The position numbers and the translations under genes are program-made. A model generated the notes under the pieces. It was given only the letters and a program-made list of their open reading frames with translations, made no database searches and was not told the DNA's origin. From positions 1-56,741 of the forward strand of contig NZ_BDBP01000071.1 of the NCBI RefSeq assembly GCF_001613045.1: 56,741 bases of DNA, written 5' to 3'. Position 1 is the first letter of the stretch. Each line of letters opens with the position of its first letter. This stretch comes from Nocardia lijiangensis NBRC 108240. Lineage in GTDB: Bacteria > Actinomycetota > Actinomycetes > Mycobacteriales > Mycobacteriaceae. This document shows, piece after piece, positions 33,552-41,987 of the stretch.

Positions 33552-34262
33552 ATGACTTTCACACTTGTCGCGGCGTTGATCGGACTCGCGCTCATCGACA
33601 GCACCAGTTTCGGCACGCTGCTGATCCCCATCTGGTTGTTGCTGACTCCGGGGCGGTTGCGGGCAGGCCGGATCGCGGCCTACCTCGGGACCGTCGCGGT
33701 GTTCTACTTCGGCATCGGAATCCTGCTGGTCCTCGGCGCGGATGCTGCGCTGACAGCGGTCGGCGCGATCGACATCCCACCGGTTCCGCTGCGGATCGGG
33801 CAACTGATCCTCGGCATCCTCATCATCGCGCTGAGCTATCGGCTGGAGGCCAGGGCCGAACGGCGGTCCGGGAGCCCCGGCAAGATCCAGCGCTGGCGGT
33901 CCAGAACGATGTCGGGCAGCGGCAACGCACGGAGCCTGATGAAGCTCGCACTCGTGGCCGCCGCCCTGGAAGTCGCCACCATGCTGCCCTACCTCGCCGC
34001 CGTCGGCCTGATCGCCAACGCCGATCTCGCCTGGCAGCTGACGGGCTTCGTGCTGGCCGCCTACTGCGTCGTCATGACCCTGCCCGCCATCGCCTTGGCG
34101 CTGGCCCGCCTCGCCGCACACCAGCGGGTCGATCCGTTCCTGCAACGAATCAACGACTGGTTCACCCGAAACAGCGCAAAAGCCCTCGGGTGGACCGTCG
34201 GCGGGATCGGCATCGGCATAACTCTCAACGCCGCCACCGTCCTCGCCGTCAACCCGACCTGA
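33552..34262 (+). CDS. GAP/Sap-family membrane protein
   Basis: 236 residues with six hydrophobic helices and a basic cytoplasmic loop in the middle (RLEARAERRSGSPGK). The start MTFTLVAALIGLALIDSTSFGTLLIP fits the GAP (Sap) family of mycobacteria, proposed to help move glycolipids to the cell surface. ATG at 33552, with AAAGG upstream. It converges with the CynX-type transporter gene across an inverted repeat. Confidence 0.8.
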   Translation: MTFTLVAALIGLALIDSTSFGTLLIPIWLLLTPGRLRAGRIAAYLGTVAVFYFGIGILLVLGADAALTAVGAIDIPPVPLRIGQLILGILIIALSYRLEARAERRSGSPGKIQRWRSRTMSGSGNARSLMKLALVAAALEVATMLPYLAAVGLIANADLAWQLTGFVLAAYCVVMTLPAIALALARLAAHQRVDPFLQRINDWFTRNSAKALGWTVGGIGIGITLNAATVLAVNPT

Positions 34263-34264
34263 AC

Positions 34265-34311
34265 CGCCACAGACGTTCCGCACGCGTCACATAGGCACGG
34301 CGTCTGTGGCG
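34265..34311. terminator. Possible bidirectional terminator
   Basis: CGCCACAGACG (34265-34275) and CGTCTGTGGCG (34301-34311) form a perfect 11-base stem around a 25-base loop between two convergent genes. There is no U-tract. Confidence 0.45.
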
Positions 34312-34357
34312 CGTGCAGAAGGTGTGTGGGGCCTGCTGTCGCCGCCGGGCGGGATGC

Positions 34358-35509
34358 CTAGTGGCGCACGGTTTCTGGGCGGCCTGCGCCGACCGCCATG
34401 AGTGCTTGGAGGACGGTGGCGGCGGTGAGCGTGAGAAGGGCGGGGACCCAGTTGTGGGTGTGGTCGCGGAGGAGGCCGAGGAGGGCGGGGCCGAGGGCGG
34501 CGAGGACGAAGCCGACGGTTTGGGCCATGGCCGCGAGGGCGGTGGCTCGGCCGACGTCGGTGGCGCGTTCGCTCTGGAACGCCATCGCCGAGGCGAGGCA
34601 GGCGCCGGAGCCGATGCCCAGCATTCCGATCGCCAGCGGGGCGAGGTCGGGTGCGAGGGCCAGCAGCAGGAATCCCGTGGCTTCGACCGCGCTGGCCACC
34701 ACCGCGAGGCGGCGCCTTGCGGATATCGTGCGGGCCAGCCACGGCATCGCGTTGATGGCCGCCAGGCCGAGGATTTGGATGGTGAACAGCGCGAATCCCG
34801 CTGCCCTCGGCGATGTTCCGTTGTCGTGCAACACGCTGGGCAGCCACGCGAGCGTGGTGTAGAACCCCAGCGCCTGCAACCCCATGAAGACGCTGACCTG
34901 CCAGGCCAGCGCCGAGCCCCACGGCATCGACGCGCGCGGCTCGGCCCGCGGCGGCTTCGGCCCGGACTCCGCGATCGGCCACACCAGTAGTGCGGGAACG
35001 ACCAGCAGCGTTCCGGCGGCGAGCGCGGAACGCCATCCGCCAGGCAGGTTTTCGGCCAGTGGCACCGCGATCCCGGACGATACGGCCGCCGCCGCGGTCA
35101 TTGCCGCCACATAGCCCGCGGTGACCGTCATGATCCGCGCCGCAGGGACGCCGCCGCGCACGATCGCGGGCAGCAGCACGTTCGCGTACCCGATCGCCGC
35201 CGCGATGACCACGGTCCCGGCGAACAGACCCGAGGAGCCGGGCATCGAGCGCAGCACGATCCCCAGCAGCAGCGCGGCCATGGCCAGCCGCACGAGCTGT
35301 TCGGCCCCGCGATGCACGGTGTGGAGCACCACCGCGGGCACCGCCGCGAAAACCAGCAGCGGCAGGGCCGTGAGTAGTCCCGCTGCCGCGGCGGACAGCC
35401 CGGTGTCGTGGGTGATGACCGGTACCAGCGGTCCGACGCAGGTCAACGGCGCCCGCAGGGTCGCACCCGCCAGGACGATCCCGGTGACGGGGCCGGCCGT
35501 TCCGTTCAT
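34358..35509 (-). CDS. CynX/NimT-type MFS transporter
   Basis: 383 residues with about 12 helices; resembles the CynX/NimT branch of MFS transporters (PLVPVITHDTGLSAAAAGLLTALPLLVFA near the start). The ATG follows the b561 stop codon immediately (TAG then ATG), showing translational coupling. As the last gene of the dpg operon it may export the aromatic product. Export rather than import is inferred from context only. Confidence 0.85.
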   Translation of the reverse strand: MNGTAGPVTGIVLAGATLRAPLTCVGPLVPVITHDTGLSAAAAGLLTALPLLVFAAVPAVVLHTVHRGAEQLVRLAMAALLLGIVLRSMPGSSGLFAGTVVIAAAIGYANVLLPAIVRGGVPAARIMTVTAGYVAAMTAAAAVSSGIAVPLAENLPGGWRSALAAGTLLVVPALLVWPIAESGPKPPRAEPRASMPWGSALAWQVSVFMGLQALGFYTTLAWLPSVLHDNGTSPRAAGFALFTIQILGLAAINAMPWLARTISARRRLAVVASAVEATGFLLLALAPDLAPLAIGMLGIGSGACLASAMAFQSERATDVGRATALAAMAQTVGFVLAALGPALLGLLRDHTHNWVPALLTLTAATVLQALMAVGAGRPETVRH

Positions 35510-36064
35510 CTAGCGGCGGTACGAGAAGGTCATGCGACGAAGCAGCCCGTCGCGTAAGACCAACGCGTGGAACAGGACCGCGCAGATATGTGCGGTCAGC
35601 GCGAACACCAGAAGGTAGGCCAGCGCACTGTGTGCGGTGCGCAACAGCGCATACAGTTCCGGATCGGCGGGTGCGATCGCGGGAACGCGCAGGCCTCCGA
35701 GCACACGGATCGGGATGCCGGATGCCGACACCAGAGCCCACCCGACGATCGGCTGGAGCAGAAACAGCGCGTACATCAGGATCTCGGAGCCGGTCGCGAC
35801 GAGCCGCTCCGGCCGGGCCATGGTGTCGATCTGCGGTGGCGGCCTGCGACGGATGCGGTAGGCGATGCGGATCACGGCGAGCACCAGGATCGCCAAGCCG
35901 ATGGTTTTGTGCCAGGTCAGCAACCGGCTGTAGTTGCCGAGATAGCCCACCATCGCCGCGCCGATACCGATCATCGCCAGGATCAGGACGGCCATGGTCC
36001 AGTGCAGGATCCGCGCGGTGAGGCCGAAACGCGTTGTGCCGGTCGCAACTTCGTCGAGCACCAT
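35510..36064 (-). CDS. Cytochrome b561-family membrane protein
   Basis: 184 residues, four transmembrane helices. Heme-ligating histidines are expected in RILHWTMAVLI, LTWHKTIGLAIL, TAHSALAYLL and TAHICAVLFHAL, all present. The family moves electrons across the membrane from quinol to an external acceptor or back. The ATG at 36064 lies five bases after the stop of the catalase-family gene. A pair of secreted catalase-like protein and cytochrome b561 suggests electron exchange between the two. Confidence 0.9.
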   Translation of the reverse strand: MVLDEVATGTTRFGLTARILHWTMAVLILAMIGIGAAMVGYLGNYSRLLTWHKTIGLAILVLAVIRIAYRIRRRPPPQIDTMARPERLVATGSEILMYALFLLQPIVGWALVSASGIPIRVLGGLRVPAIAPADPELYALLRTAHSALAYLLVFALTAHICAVLFHALVLRDGLLRRMTFSYRR

Positions 36065-36069
36065 TGTCG

Positions 36070-37143
36070 TCAGACCTCCTTCACCACCACCGCGCCGAGG
36101 GGTTTCGATTCCCCGGCGCGGCGACGGTAGGACTCGCTGTAGGCCGCCGATCGTGCGTGCAGCAGCGGATCGTCGGAGGGCTCGATTCCGTTGGGCAGCA
36201 CCAGCGGATCGAAGTTGACGTCTTGAACGTTGCCGGCCGATTCGGTGGCGACGCGGTCCAGCACGACTGTGCCGACGTGCACGGCGCGGCGGTTGCTCGG
36301 CCACATCTGGGTCGCGTCGTCGGTCGGATCCCCCGGCTCCCCGACGACAACGACGAGCCGCCATCGCAGCGGGCCCCTCTCGAGGTCGGCGACAAGGCCG
36401 TCGAAAAGGGCGCTATCACCGCTTCCGGGGCCGGTCGCAGGAGGCGGGCTGTCCGGTTCCAGCCGCCAGCGCACGGGAACGGTGACGCCGTCGCCGTCGG
36501 TGAACCGGAAAGCGTTGAGCCCGAAGAAGGCCGAGGTCGCGAAGGTGGGCGGCGGTGCGCCTTGCTCGATGATGCCTAGCGCGGCAGCAGTTTTCGGGTG
36601 TGTCTCGATGTACCGTTTCATCACGGCGGGGTCCGGCTTACCGGTGGCCGGGTCCGGCGCGAACGCCAGGGTCCTGTCGTAGAAATCCTGTGCGGTGGCG
36701 TCCAGAAAGACGGGAACGTTGATCATCGCCATCCGCCACTCCTCTCGCCCGGGCAGGAACAGCCGTAACCCGAGCCCGCGCGGAGCGGTCGGCACGTCGG
36801 GCATATGCGGGTTGCCGCCCGCTAGGGAGAAGCGGCCGTCCAAGCGGTAGCGACCGGCCCGGAACACCGAGGCCTTCGACAGCTCGACACCGTTGCCGTT
36901 GCTCTCGAAGTATCCGGCGACGGCGACCCCCTTGGCATGGTTGCGGCGGCATCCCGGGAAGGAGCCGCCCGCGGTGTCCTGTAGTCGGTCCACCAGGCCG
37001 CGCGCGGTCAATCGCCATGGCCCGATGCGGTTCTCGGTGACCAGGAACCCGCCGAGGCCCGCTGCTCCGAGCGCGGCGATGGCGGCGCCGCCGAGCATGG
37101 TGCGGCGGTTCAGTGGGAAGGAACTCGGCTGTGCGTCGGTCAT
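36070..37143 (-). CDS. Exported catalase-family heme peroxidase
   Basis: 357 residues. A twin-arginine-type signal (NRRTMLGG, then a hydrophobic stretch to about residue 35) predicts export. The mature part is a short catalase-fold protein like SrpA: distal His69 in NHAKGVAVAGYF, and the proximal tyrosine in RSAAYSESY (Arg331-x3-Tyr335). These small catalase-related proteins act as peroxidases with organic donors rather than as true catalases. The ATG has AAAGGG upstream. It lies in the dpg operon between the ThDP enzyme and cytochrome b561. Confidence 0.87.
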   Translation of the reverse strand: MTDAQPSSFPLNRRTMLGGAAIAALGAAGLGGFLVTENRIGPWRLTARGLVDRLQDTAGGSFPGCRRNHAKGVAVAGYFESNGNGVELSKASVFRAGRYRLDGRFSLAGGNPHMPDVPTAPRGLGLRLFLPGREEWRMAMINVPVFLDATAQDFYDRTLAFAPDPATGKPDPAVMKRYIETHPKTAAALGIIEQGAPPPTFATSAFFGLNAFRFTDGDGVTVPVRWRLEPDSPPPATGPGSGDSALFDGLVADLERGPLRWRLVVVVGEPGDPTDDATQMWPSNRRAVHVGTVVLDRVATESAGNVQDVNFDPLVLPNGIEPSDDPLLHARSAAYSESYRRRAGESKPLGAVVVKEV

Positions 37144-37189
37144 TGTTTCCCTTTCTCCATGCGCCGGTGCGGCGGGTGCGCGGTGCGGA

Positions 37190-38992
37190 TCACGGCGGTC
37201 CCATCGCCTGGAGCCGGTCGATCAGCACCGGGTCGACGTCGGGCTTGTCGGCCAGCAGCATGTCGATGGGCGGCGCGGGCGAAGACGCGATGCGGATGTC
37301 GATGACGTACGGTTCGCCGTTGTCGAGGGACTTGAACCCCCGTTCCATGGCATCGCGGAGCTGGCCCATCTTGGCCACCACTTCACCCGGAATGTCGAAC
37401 GAGGCAGCGATCTCGGCGAAGTCCTGGGCCGGGCGACCCAACCGCAGATACCAGGCGTCGTTGGTCGGCTGCCAACCGTAGATCTGTCCGATCGCGGACA
37501 GTCCGGTCATCAGGGTCTTGTATTCGTGGTTGTTCATCACCAGGTACAGCACCGGAAGCTCGAACTTGCGGGTGGTCCACCACGAATTCGTGTGGAACAG
37601 CGCGGAACCGTCGCCGACGATCGTCACGACGTAGCGCTCGTCGCCGAGGGCCAGCGAGATGCCGATCGACGCGGGCAGCGAGAACCCGAGCGAACCGCCG
37701 GAGGTGCAGAAGTACGCGTCGGGGCTGTCGTAGGCGATCGCTTTCTGGATCGCGGCCGAGATCGCGAAGTCCTCGTTGATGACCGTGAGCGGTTTGTCGA
37801 GGGATTTCTGCACTTCGGCGAGCACCATCGGCACGACGTGGTCTGGAATGGGCTCCTTCCCTCGTGCGGTGGCCGCGGCGGCCGCGAACTCCGCGTCGCG
37901 GCGGGCGTCGAGTTCGACTACGCGCCGATTGCGTTGTGCGACGGCTGCTTCGTCGTACTCGGTGTGGCCGGTGATGGCGTCGATGATCAGCGGCAGGGTG
38001 CGCTTGACGTCGCCGAGCACGCCGACCTCGGCATAGGCGTTCTTGCCGATCTCCCACGGATCGTTGTGCAAGGTCACCTGTTTCAGACCGGCCGGGATGA
38101 TCGGGCCCTTCTCCCAGCGGAACACCAGGATCTGCGCCTGCGAGTTCACCCCGATCTGGAAGATGGTGTCGAAGTCGGCCAGCTGCATGTGCACACCGTC
38201 CTGGGTGGGCACCAGTTCGCCCTGCCAGTGCGGCAAGTCGTTCGGGTAGTTCATCCGGCTGGCCTGGTTCTCGGAGTAGACCGCGGCGCCCAATACCCGC
38301 GACAGCCGCTCGATCTCCGGCCAGGCGTCGGCCTCGCCGACGCCGTCGCCGACGAGCACCACCGGATTCTTCGCCCGCGCGAGCTGCTCGGCGGCGGCCG
38401 CGATGCCGTTCGGATCTCCCGCCACCGCGTGCGCGATGCGCGTCACCCGGCCCCGCTCCTGTATGGCAGGCGCTTCGATCAGGAAGTTCCACGGCAGCGA
38501 GAGGAACACCGGGCGGAACGGCGGGACCAGCAATTCTTTGAACGCGCGTTGCAAGACCAGCGGCATCTCGTCGACGCTGCGGATCTCGTACGCCCACTTG
38601 GCGTATTGCTCGGCCGTGTGGACCAGGTCGGAAGCCAGGATCGGTTCCTGGACGAGCAGTTCGCTGTGCTGCTGTCCGCAGAACACGATGAGCGGGATGT
38701 TCGATCGGTAGGCGTTGAACAGGTTGCCGATGATGTTGGCCGTGCCGGGAGTGATGTGCACGATAGCGGCGCCAGGGCGTCCCGACATGCGCGCGTAGCC
38801 CATGGCGGCCCCGAGGGCGATGTTCTCGTGCAGGCACGGCACGTACTCGACACCGTTCTCGGGGATGGTCGTTCCGTCGAGCAGCGGGATTTCGTGGGTG
38901 CCCGGCACGCCGAAGGCGTACTCGATGCCCACTTCGTGCAGGTAATCGAAGATGATGTCGCGGCCGAGCCGGGGCGATGTCGGTGAAATCAT
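37190..38992 (-). CDS. ThDP-dependent enzyme, benzoylformate decarboxylase-like
   Basis: 600 residues with the three domains of the acetolactate synthase/benzoylformate decarboxylase family. The catalytic glutamate is in CLHENIALG (Glu56); the ThDP-binding motif runs from GDGS (460-463) to NN (487-488). His79 in HITPGTAN corresponds in position to His70 of benzoylformate decarboxylase. In the dpg operon the obvious substrate is 3,5-dihydroxyphenylglyoxylate, an analogue of benzoylformate; the product would be 3,5-dihydroxybenzaldehyde or an acyloin. This is inference; other 2-oxo acids are possible. AAAGGA precedes the ATG, and dpgD ends 44 bases upstream. Confidence 0.85.
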   Translation of the reverse strand: MISPTSPRLGRDIIFDYLHEVGIEYAFGVPGTHEIPLLDGTTIPENGVEYVPCLHENIALGAAMGYARMSGRPGAAIVHITPGTANIIGNLFNAYRSNIPLIVFCGQQHSELLVQEPILASDLVHTAEQYAKWAYEIRSVDEMPLVLQRAFKELLVPPFRPVFLSLPWNFLIEAPAIQERGRVTRIAHAVAGDPNGIAAAAEQLARAKNPVVLVGDGVGEADAWPEIERLSRVLGAAVYSENQASRMNYPNDLPHWQGELVPTQDGVHMQLADFDTIFQIGVNSQAQILVFRWEKGPIIPAGLKQVTLHNDPWEIGKNAYAEVGVLGDVKRTLPLIIDAITGHTEYDEAAVAQRNRRVVELDARRDAEFAAAAATARGKEPIPDHVVPMVLAEVQKSLDKPLTVINEDFAISAAIQKAIAYDSPDAYFCTSGGSLGFSLPASIGISLALGDERYVVTIVGDGSALFHTNSWWTTRKFELPVLYLVMNNHEYKTLMTGLSAIGQIYGWQPTNDAWYLRLGRPAQDFAEIAASFDIPGEVVAKMGQLRDAMERGFKSLDNGEPYVIDIRIASSPAPPIDMLLADKPDVDPVLIDRLQAMGPP

Positions 38993-39036
38993 CGGTCCTT
39001 TGTTTCTGATAGATCCGTATCGGGCGGGTTGGTAGT

Positions 39037-39843
39037 TCAGTGACCGGTCCAGCTGGGCGGTCGTTTCTCGACGAAGGCGCGCGGGCCCTCCTTCGCGTCG
39101 GCGGAATTCGCTCGCAACGTCTCCCAGTGGTAGGCGGCGGTGAAGGCGTCGGGCAGCGGCATCGTTGCCGCCGCCGCGGCGGCCTCTTTGATGGCGCGCA
39201 CCGAGAGCGGCGCGCAGGCGAGGATGTCGGCCACCCAGGTTTCGGTGCGAGCGTCCAGGTCGTCGATCGGGACCACGTCGTTGACCAGCCCGAGCTCGGC
39301 GGCGCGGGCGGCGCTCATGCGCCGCCCCGTCAGCAGATGTCCGAGCGCGATCCGGTAGGGCGCTTGGCGCGGCAGCCGGAATACCCCGCCCGCACCCGGG
39401 ATGAGGCCGAGTCTGGCCTCGGTGAGCCCGAATTCAGCGTTGTCGGCAGCGATCACGATGTCGCAGGCGAGGGCCAGTTCGAAGCCGCCGCCGAGTGCGT
39501 ACCCCTCGACCTTCGCCACGAGCGGTTTGGCGAACCGGAACCGCTCCGTGATCCGCGGGTACCCCGGTTTGCCCGCGCTGCCGAACGACGAATGTCCTTC
39601 GCCGCGATCATTGCGCGTGGACAGTTCCTTCAGGTCCTGACCGACGGAGAATGCGCGCCCGCCGCGGCCGCTGAGGACCGCCACCCAGATGTCGTCGTCG
39701 CGTTCGATGTCATCCCACACCCGCGCCAGCTCCGCGTGCATTCGCAGGTTCATTGCGTTGAGGACTTCGGGCCGGTCGAGTTCGACGGTGGCGACGCGCC
39801 CCTGCTTGCGATAGACCACGGTGGTCAGGTCCTCGAGGGTCAC
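39037..39843 (-). CDS. dpgD: Enoyl-CoA hydratase DpgD
   Basis: 268 residues of the crotonase superfamily. The GTG start at 39843 overlaps the dpgC stop (GTGA). Oxyanion-hole segments are SGRGGRAFSVGQDL and GYALGGGFELALACD; the ending KEGPRAFVEKRPPSW is typical of true enoyl-CoA hydratases. In glycopeptide pathways DpgD works with DpgB to dehydrate and aromatise the product of DpgA to 3,5-dihydroxyphenylacetyl-CoA. Frame extension to 40188 overlaps dpgC and was rejected. Confidence 0.87.
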   Translation of the reverse strand: MTLEDLTTVVYRKQGRVATVELDRPEVLNAMNLRMHAELARVWDDIERDDDIWVAVLSGRGGRAFSVGQDLKELSTRNDRGEGHSSFGSAGKPGYPRITERFRFAKPLVAKVEGYALGGGFELALACDIVIAADNAEFGLTEARLGLIPGAGGVFRLPRQAPYRIALGHLLTGRRMSAARAAELGLVNDVVPIDDLDARTETWVADILACAPLSVRAIKEAAAAAATMPLPDAFTAAYHWETLRANSADAKEGPRAFVEKRPPSWTGH

Positions 39844-41222
39844 CGCCGCGCTCCGGCCTCGCGCGGTACCGACGCACCGGTCTGGGCTGCGGCGTCGGCC
39901 TGCGATGGGGCACTGTCGTGTGCGCGAGCACTGAACCGGGACACCTTCGCCAGCACGTCTTCGCCGTAGAGCCGCAGCGCTTGGTGCAGCGCGAACTCGG
40001 ACATGTAGCGGCGGAACGCGTCCTGAGGTTCCTCGGCGGTCACGATCATGTGCTTGTTCGCGATCACCGCGTCGGCGGCGAGTTGCTCGGCGGCCCTGGT
40101 GATTTCGGCGGCGAGGGCCCCGGGTTCGACGACGCTGTCGAAGACGTAGCGCGCGTCGGGTTCGGTGGCGCGAATCTTCCTGCCCCACAGGATCACCTCG
40201 CGCGACACCCGTGAGGTCGCCGTGCGCCCGAGCCGCAGGTTGCCCGCGCCCGGCACGATCCCTTCCTGCGCGGCGGGGAGGCTGAAATAGCTGTCGGCTG
40301 CGGCGATGACGCGGTCGAAGACGAGCAGCAGTTGCGCACCGCCGCCGATCGCGAAGGTGTCCACCGCGGCGATCCAGGGTTTCGTGCGCGGAGTGGGTGG
40401 CCAGCTGTCGCTGTCGTCGGAGAGACCACGCAAAATCTTTGCGAGGTATCCGGTTTCGCGCCCGAGCAGAAACTCGAGGTAGGAGATCCGGCCCGCATGC
40501 AGTTCGGCGAGATTGATGCCCGCGCTGAACACTCGCTTGCCCCGGTAGCGGGGATGGGTCATCTCGCCGCCGCGCACGACGCCGACCTTGGAGCGCGGGT
40601 CGAGCAGCACCAGGTCCACCGCGGTTTCCATGTCGGCGACGTGCTGGTTGTCCTCGGCGTTGAGGCAGTGGACGTTGATGATCGTGAGCGTCGCGGTGTG
40701 CCCGGATCGGGTCAAGGTCACCGCGGGCAGCGCGACCCGGCCGGTCGCCTCGTAGCCGGCCAGCAGCGCTCGAGCGGCTGGCGTCGGTCGGCGCATGGCG
40801 TCGAGCAGGTGCTCGCCTGCGACGGGGTCGGCGAAGACCGCGTGGAAGAAGATCCCTTGATCGATCTCCCAGCCTTCCTTGTGCGCCTGGACGACCGCGG
40901 CGTCGGCGGCGAGCTGCGCCGGTTGCGGCAGTAGGCCGGGGAATCGGGCGGTCGCGGCGGCCGCCAGGTCGGCCAGCCGCAGCGAGTCACGCAGGTCGCC
41001 GGTCGCGCGCCGGTACACCGCGGACGCATGTCTGCGCAGAAATGCCCTGCGCAGCGCGCGCACCGCGTGATGGGCGCGTGCGGCCTGCGCGGCCCGGTCG
41101 GCGTCTCGCTCCGCGACCGGACCGAGCCGGCGCAGCGTGCGGTCGCATTCGGCGGCGAAGTCTCGCAGCGCGGCGCTGTCGTGGGCGAGGTCTCCGGTGA
41201 ACGGCGAGGGTGGGATGGTCAT
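39840..41222 (-). CDS. dpgC: 3,5-dihydroxyphenylacetyl-CoA 1,2-dioxygenase DpgC
   Basis: 460 residues, slightly longer than known DpgC proteins because of an Ala-rich tail. A helical N-terminal domain (1-190) precedes a crotonase-fold domain with RVFSAGINLAELHAGRISYLEF and DTFAIGGGAQLLLVFDRVIA. DpgC uses O2 without metal or flavin to convert 3,5-dihydroxyphenylacetyl-CoA to 3,5-dihydroxyphenylglyoxylate and free CoA. The ATG overlaps the dpgB stop (ATGA) and its own stop overlaps dpgD, so the three are translationally coupled. Confidence 0.92.
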   Translation of the reverse strand: MTIPPSPFTGDLAHDSAALRDFAAECDRTLRRLGPVAERDADRAAQAARAHHAVRALRRAFLRRHASAVYRRATGDLRDSLRLADLAAAATARFPGLLPQPAQLAADAAVVQAHKEGWEIDQGIFFHAVFADPVAGEHLLDAMRRPTPAARALLAGYEATGRVALPAVTLTRSGHTATLTIINVHCLNAEDNQHVADMETAVDLVLLDPRSKVGVVRGGEMTHPRYRGKRVFSAGINLAELHAGRISYLEFLLGRETGYLAKILRGLSDDSDSWPPTPRTKPWIAAVDTFAIGGGAQLLLVFDRVIAAADSYFSLPAAQEGIVPGAGNLRLGRTATSRVSREVILWGRKIRATEPDARYVFDSVVEPGALAAEITRAAEQLAADAVIANKHMIVTAEEPQDAFRRYMSEFALHQALRLYGEDVLAKVSRFSARAHDSAPSQADAAAQTGASVPREAGARR

Positions 41223-41920
41223 GATGCCGCCCGGAGCCGCCGCAGGGATCGGTCGGAGGCCGCCAGGTGCGCGCCGAGCGCGTCTTCGAAACGCATGGCG
41301 GTCGCGTCCAGCAGCAGTCGGCGGCGGATGGCGATCTCCGTCCCGGCGGCCGACTCGAACAACCTGAGGCCCGCTTGCACCATCGCGGTCTCCGCTCGAG
41401 CATCGTCCTCCGCGATCACCGCGTCGACGAGACCGTGCGCCTGCGCCTCGGCGGCCGACAGTGTCCGACCCTGCACGACGAGTGCCCGCGCCGGACCGGC
41501 CCCGTGCTGGGCGACCAGCCGATACAACGCCATGGACGGCCAGATTCCCCCATCGGTGGTGGCGAGCCCGAAAGTGCTGCCGGAGCGCAGGATGCGGTAA
41601 TCCGCGACGAGCAGGAGTTCCGCTGCGGGCCCGTAGGCGTTTCCGCCGACCACAGCAATGATCGGTGCCGGCGCCTGTTCGAGCCGGCGCAGCGCGGCTT
41701 CCCACTTGCCGACGAGACCGATGTCCACCGGCCCCGGCCACGAAAACTCTTGTCCCGAACGGGTTCCCGTGACGTAGAGAACCACGGCATGCGGCTTGTC
41801 CGCCGGGGCGTCCTCGGCGCGGACCGCGATCGCGGACACCGCGGCGAGCAGGTCCTCGGTCAGCGGTTGATCGGCGGAGATCACCGCGGGCAAGACATGC
41901 GTAGCGGTTTCGAAGCTCAT
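41219..41920 (-). CDS. dpgB: Enoyl-CoA hydratase/isomerase DpgB
   Basis: 233 residues, crotonase superfamily but divergent, as is usual for DpgB. AVVGGNAYGPAAELLLVADYRI is the oxyanion-hole region. The ATG at 41920 has GGGGG six bases upstream; the in-frame ATG at 41944 has no ribosome binding site. DpgB assists DpgA in forming the aromatic ring of 3,5-dihydroxyphenylacetyl-CoA. It lies between dpgA and dpgC in the canonical ABCD order. Confidence 0.88.
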   Translation of the reverse strand: MSFETATHVLPAVISADQPLTEDLLAAVSAIAVRAEDAPADKPHAVVLYVTGTRSGQEFSWPGPVDIGLVGKWEAALRRLEQAPAPIIAVVGGNAYGPAAELLLVADYRILRSGSTFGLATTDGGIWPSMALYRLVAQHGAGPARALVVQGRTLSAAEAQAHGLVDAVIAEDDARAETAMVQAGLRLFESAAGTEIAIRRRLLLDATAMRFEDALGAHLAASDRSLRRLRAAS

Positions 41921-41953
41921 TGTTACCCCCGGAGTCGAATTCATTGGTCTGTG

Positions 41954-41987
41954 TCAGAACTGGAGAAGCGTCAGAACTGGAGAAGCG
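41954..41987. repeat. 17-base tandem duplication at the end of dpgA
   Basis: TCAGAACTGGAGAAGCG occurs twice head to tail, 41954-41970 and 41971-41987. The inner copy contains the dpgA stop codon and the outer copy carries it as a second stop beyond the gene. Confidence 0.9.
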
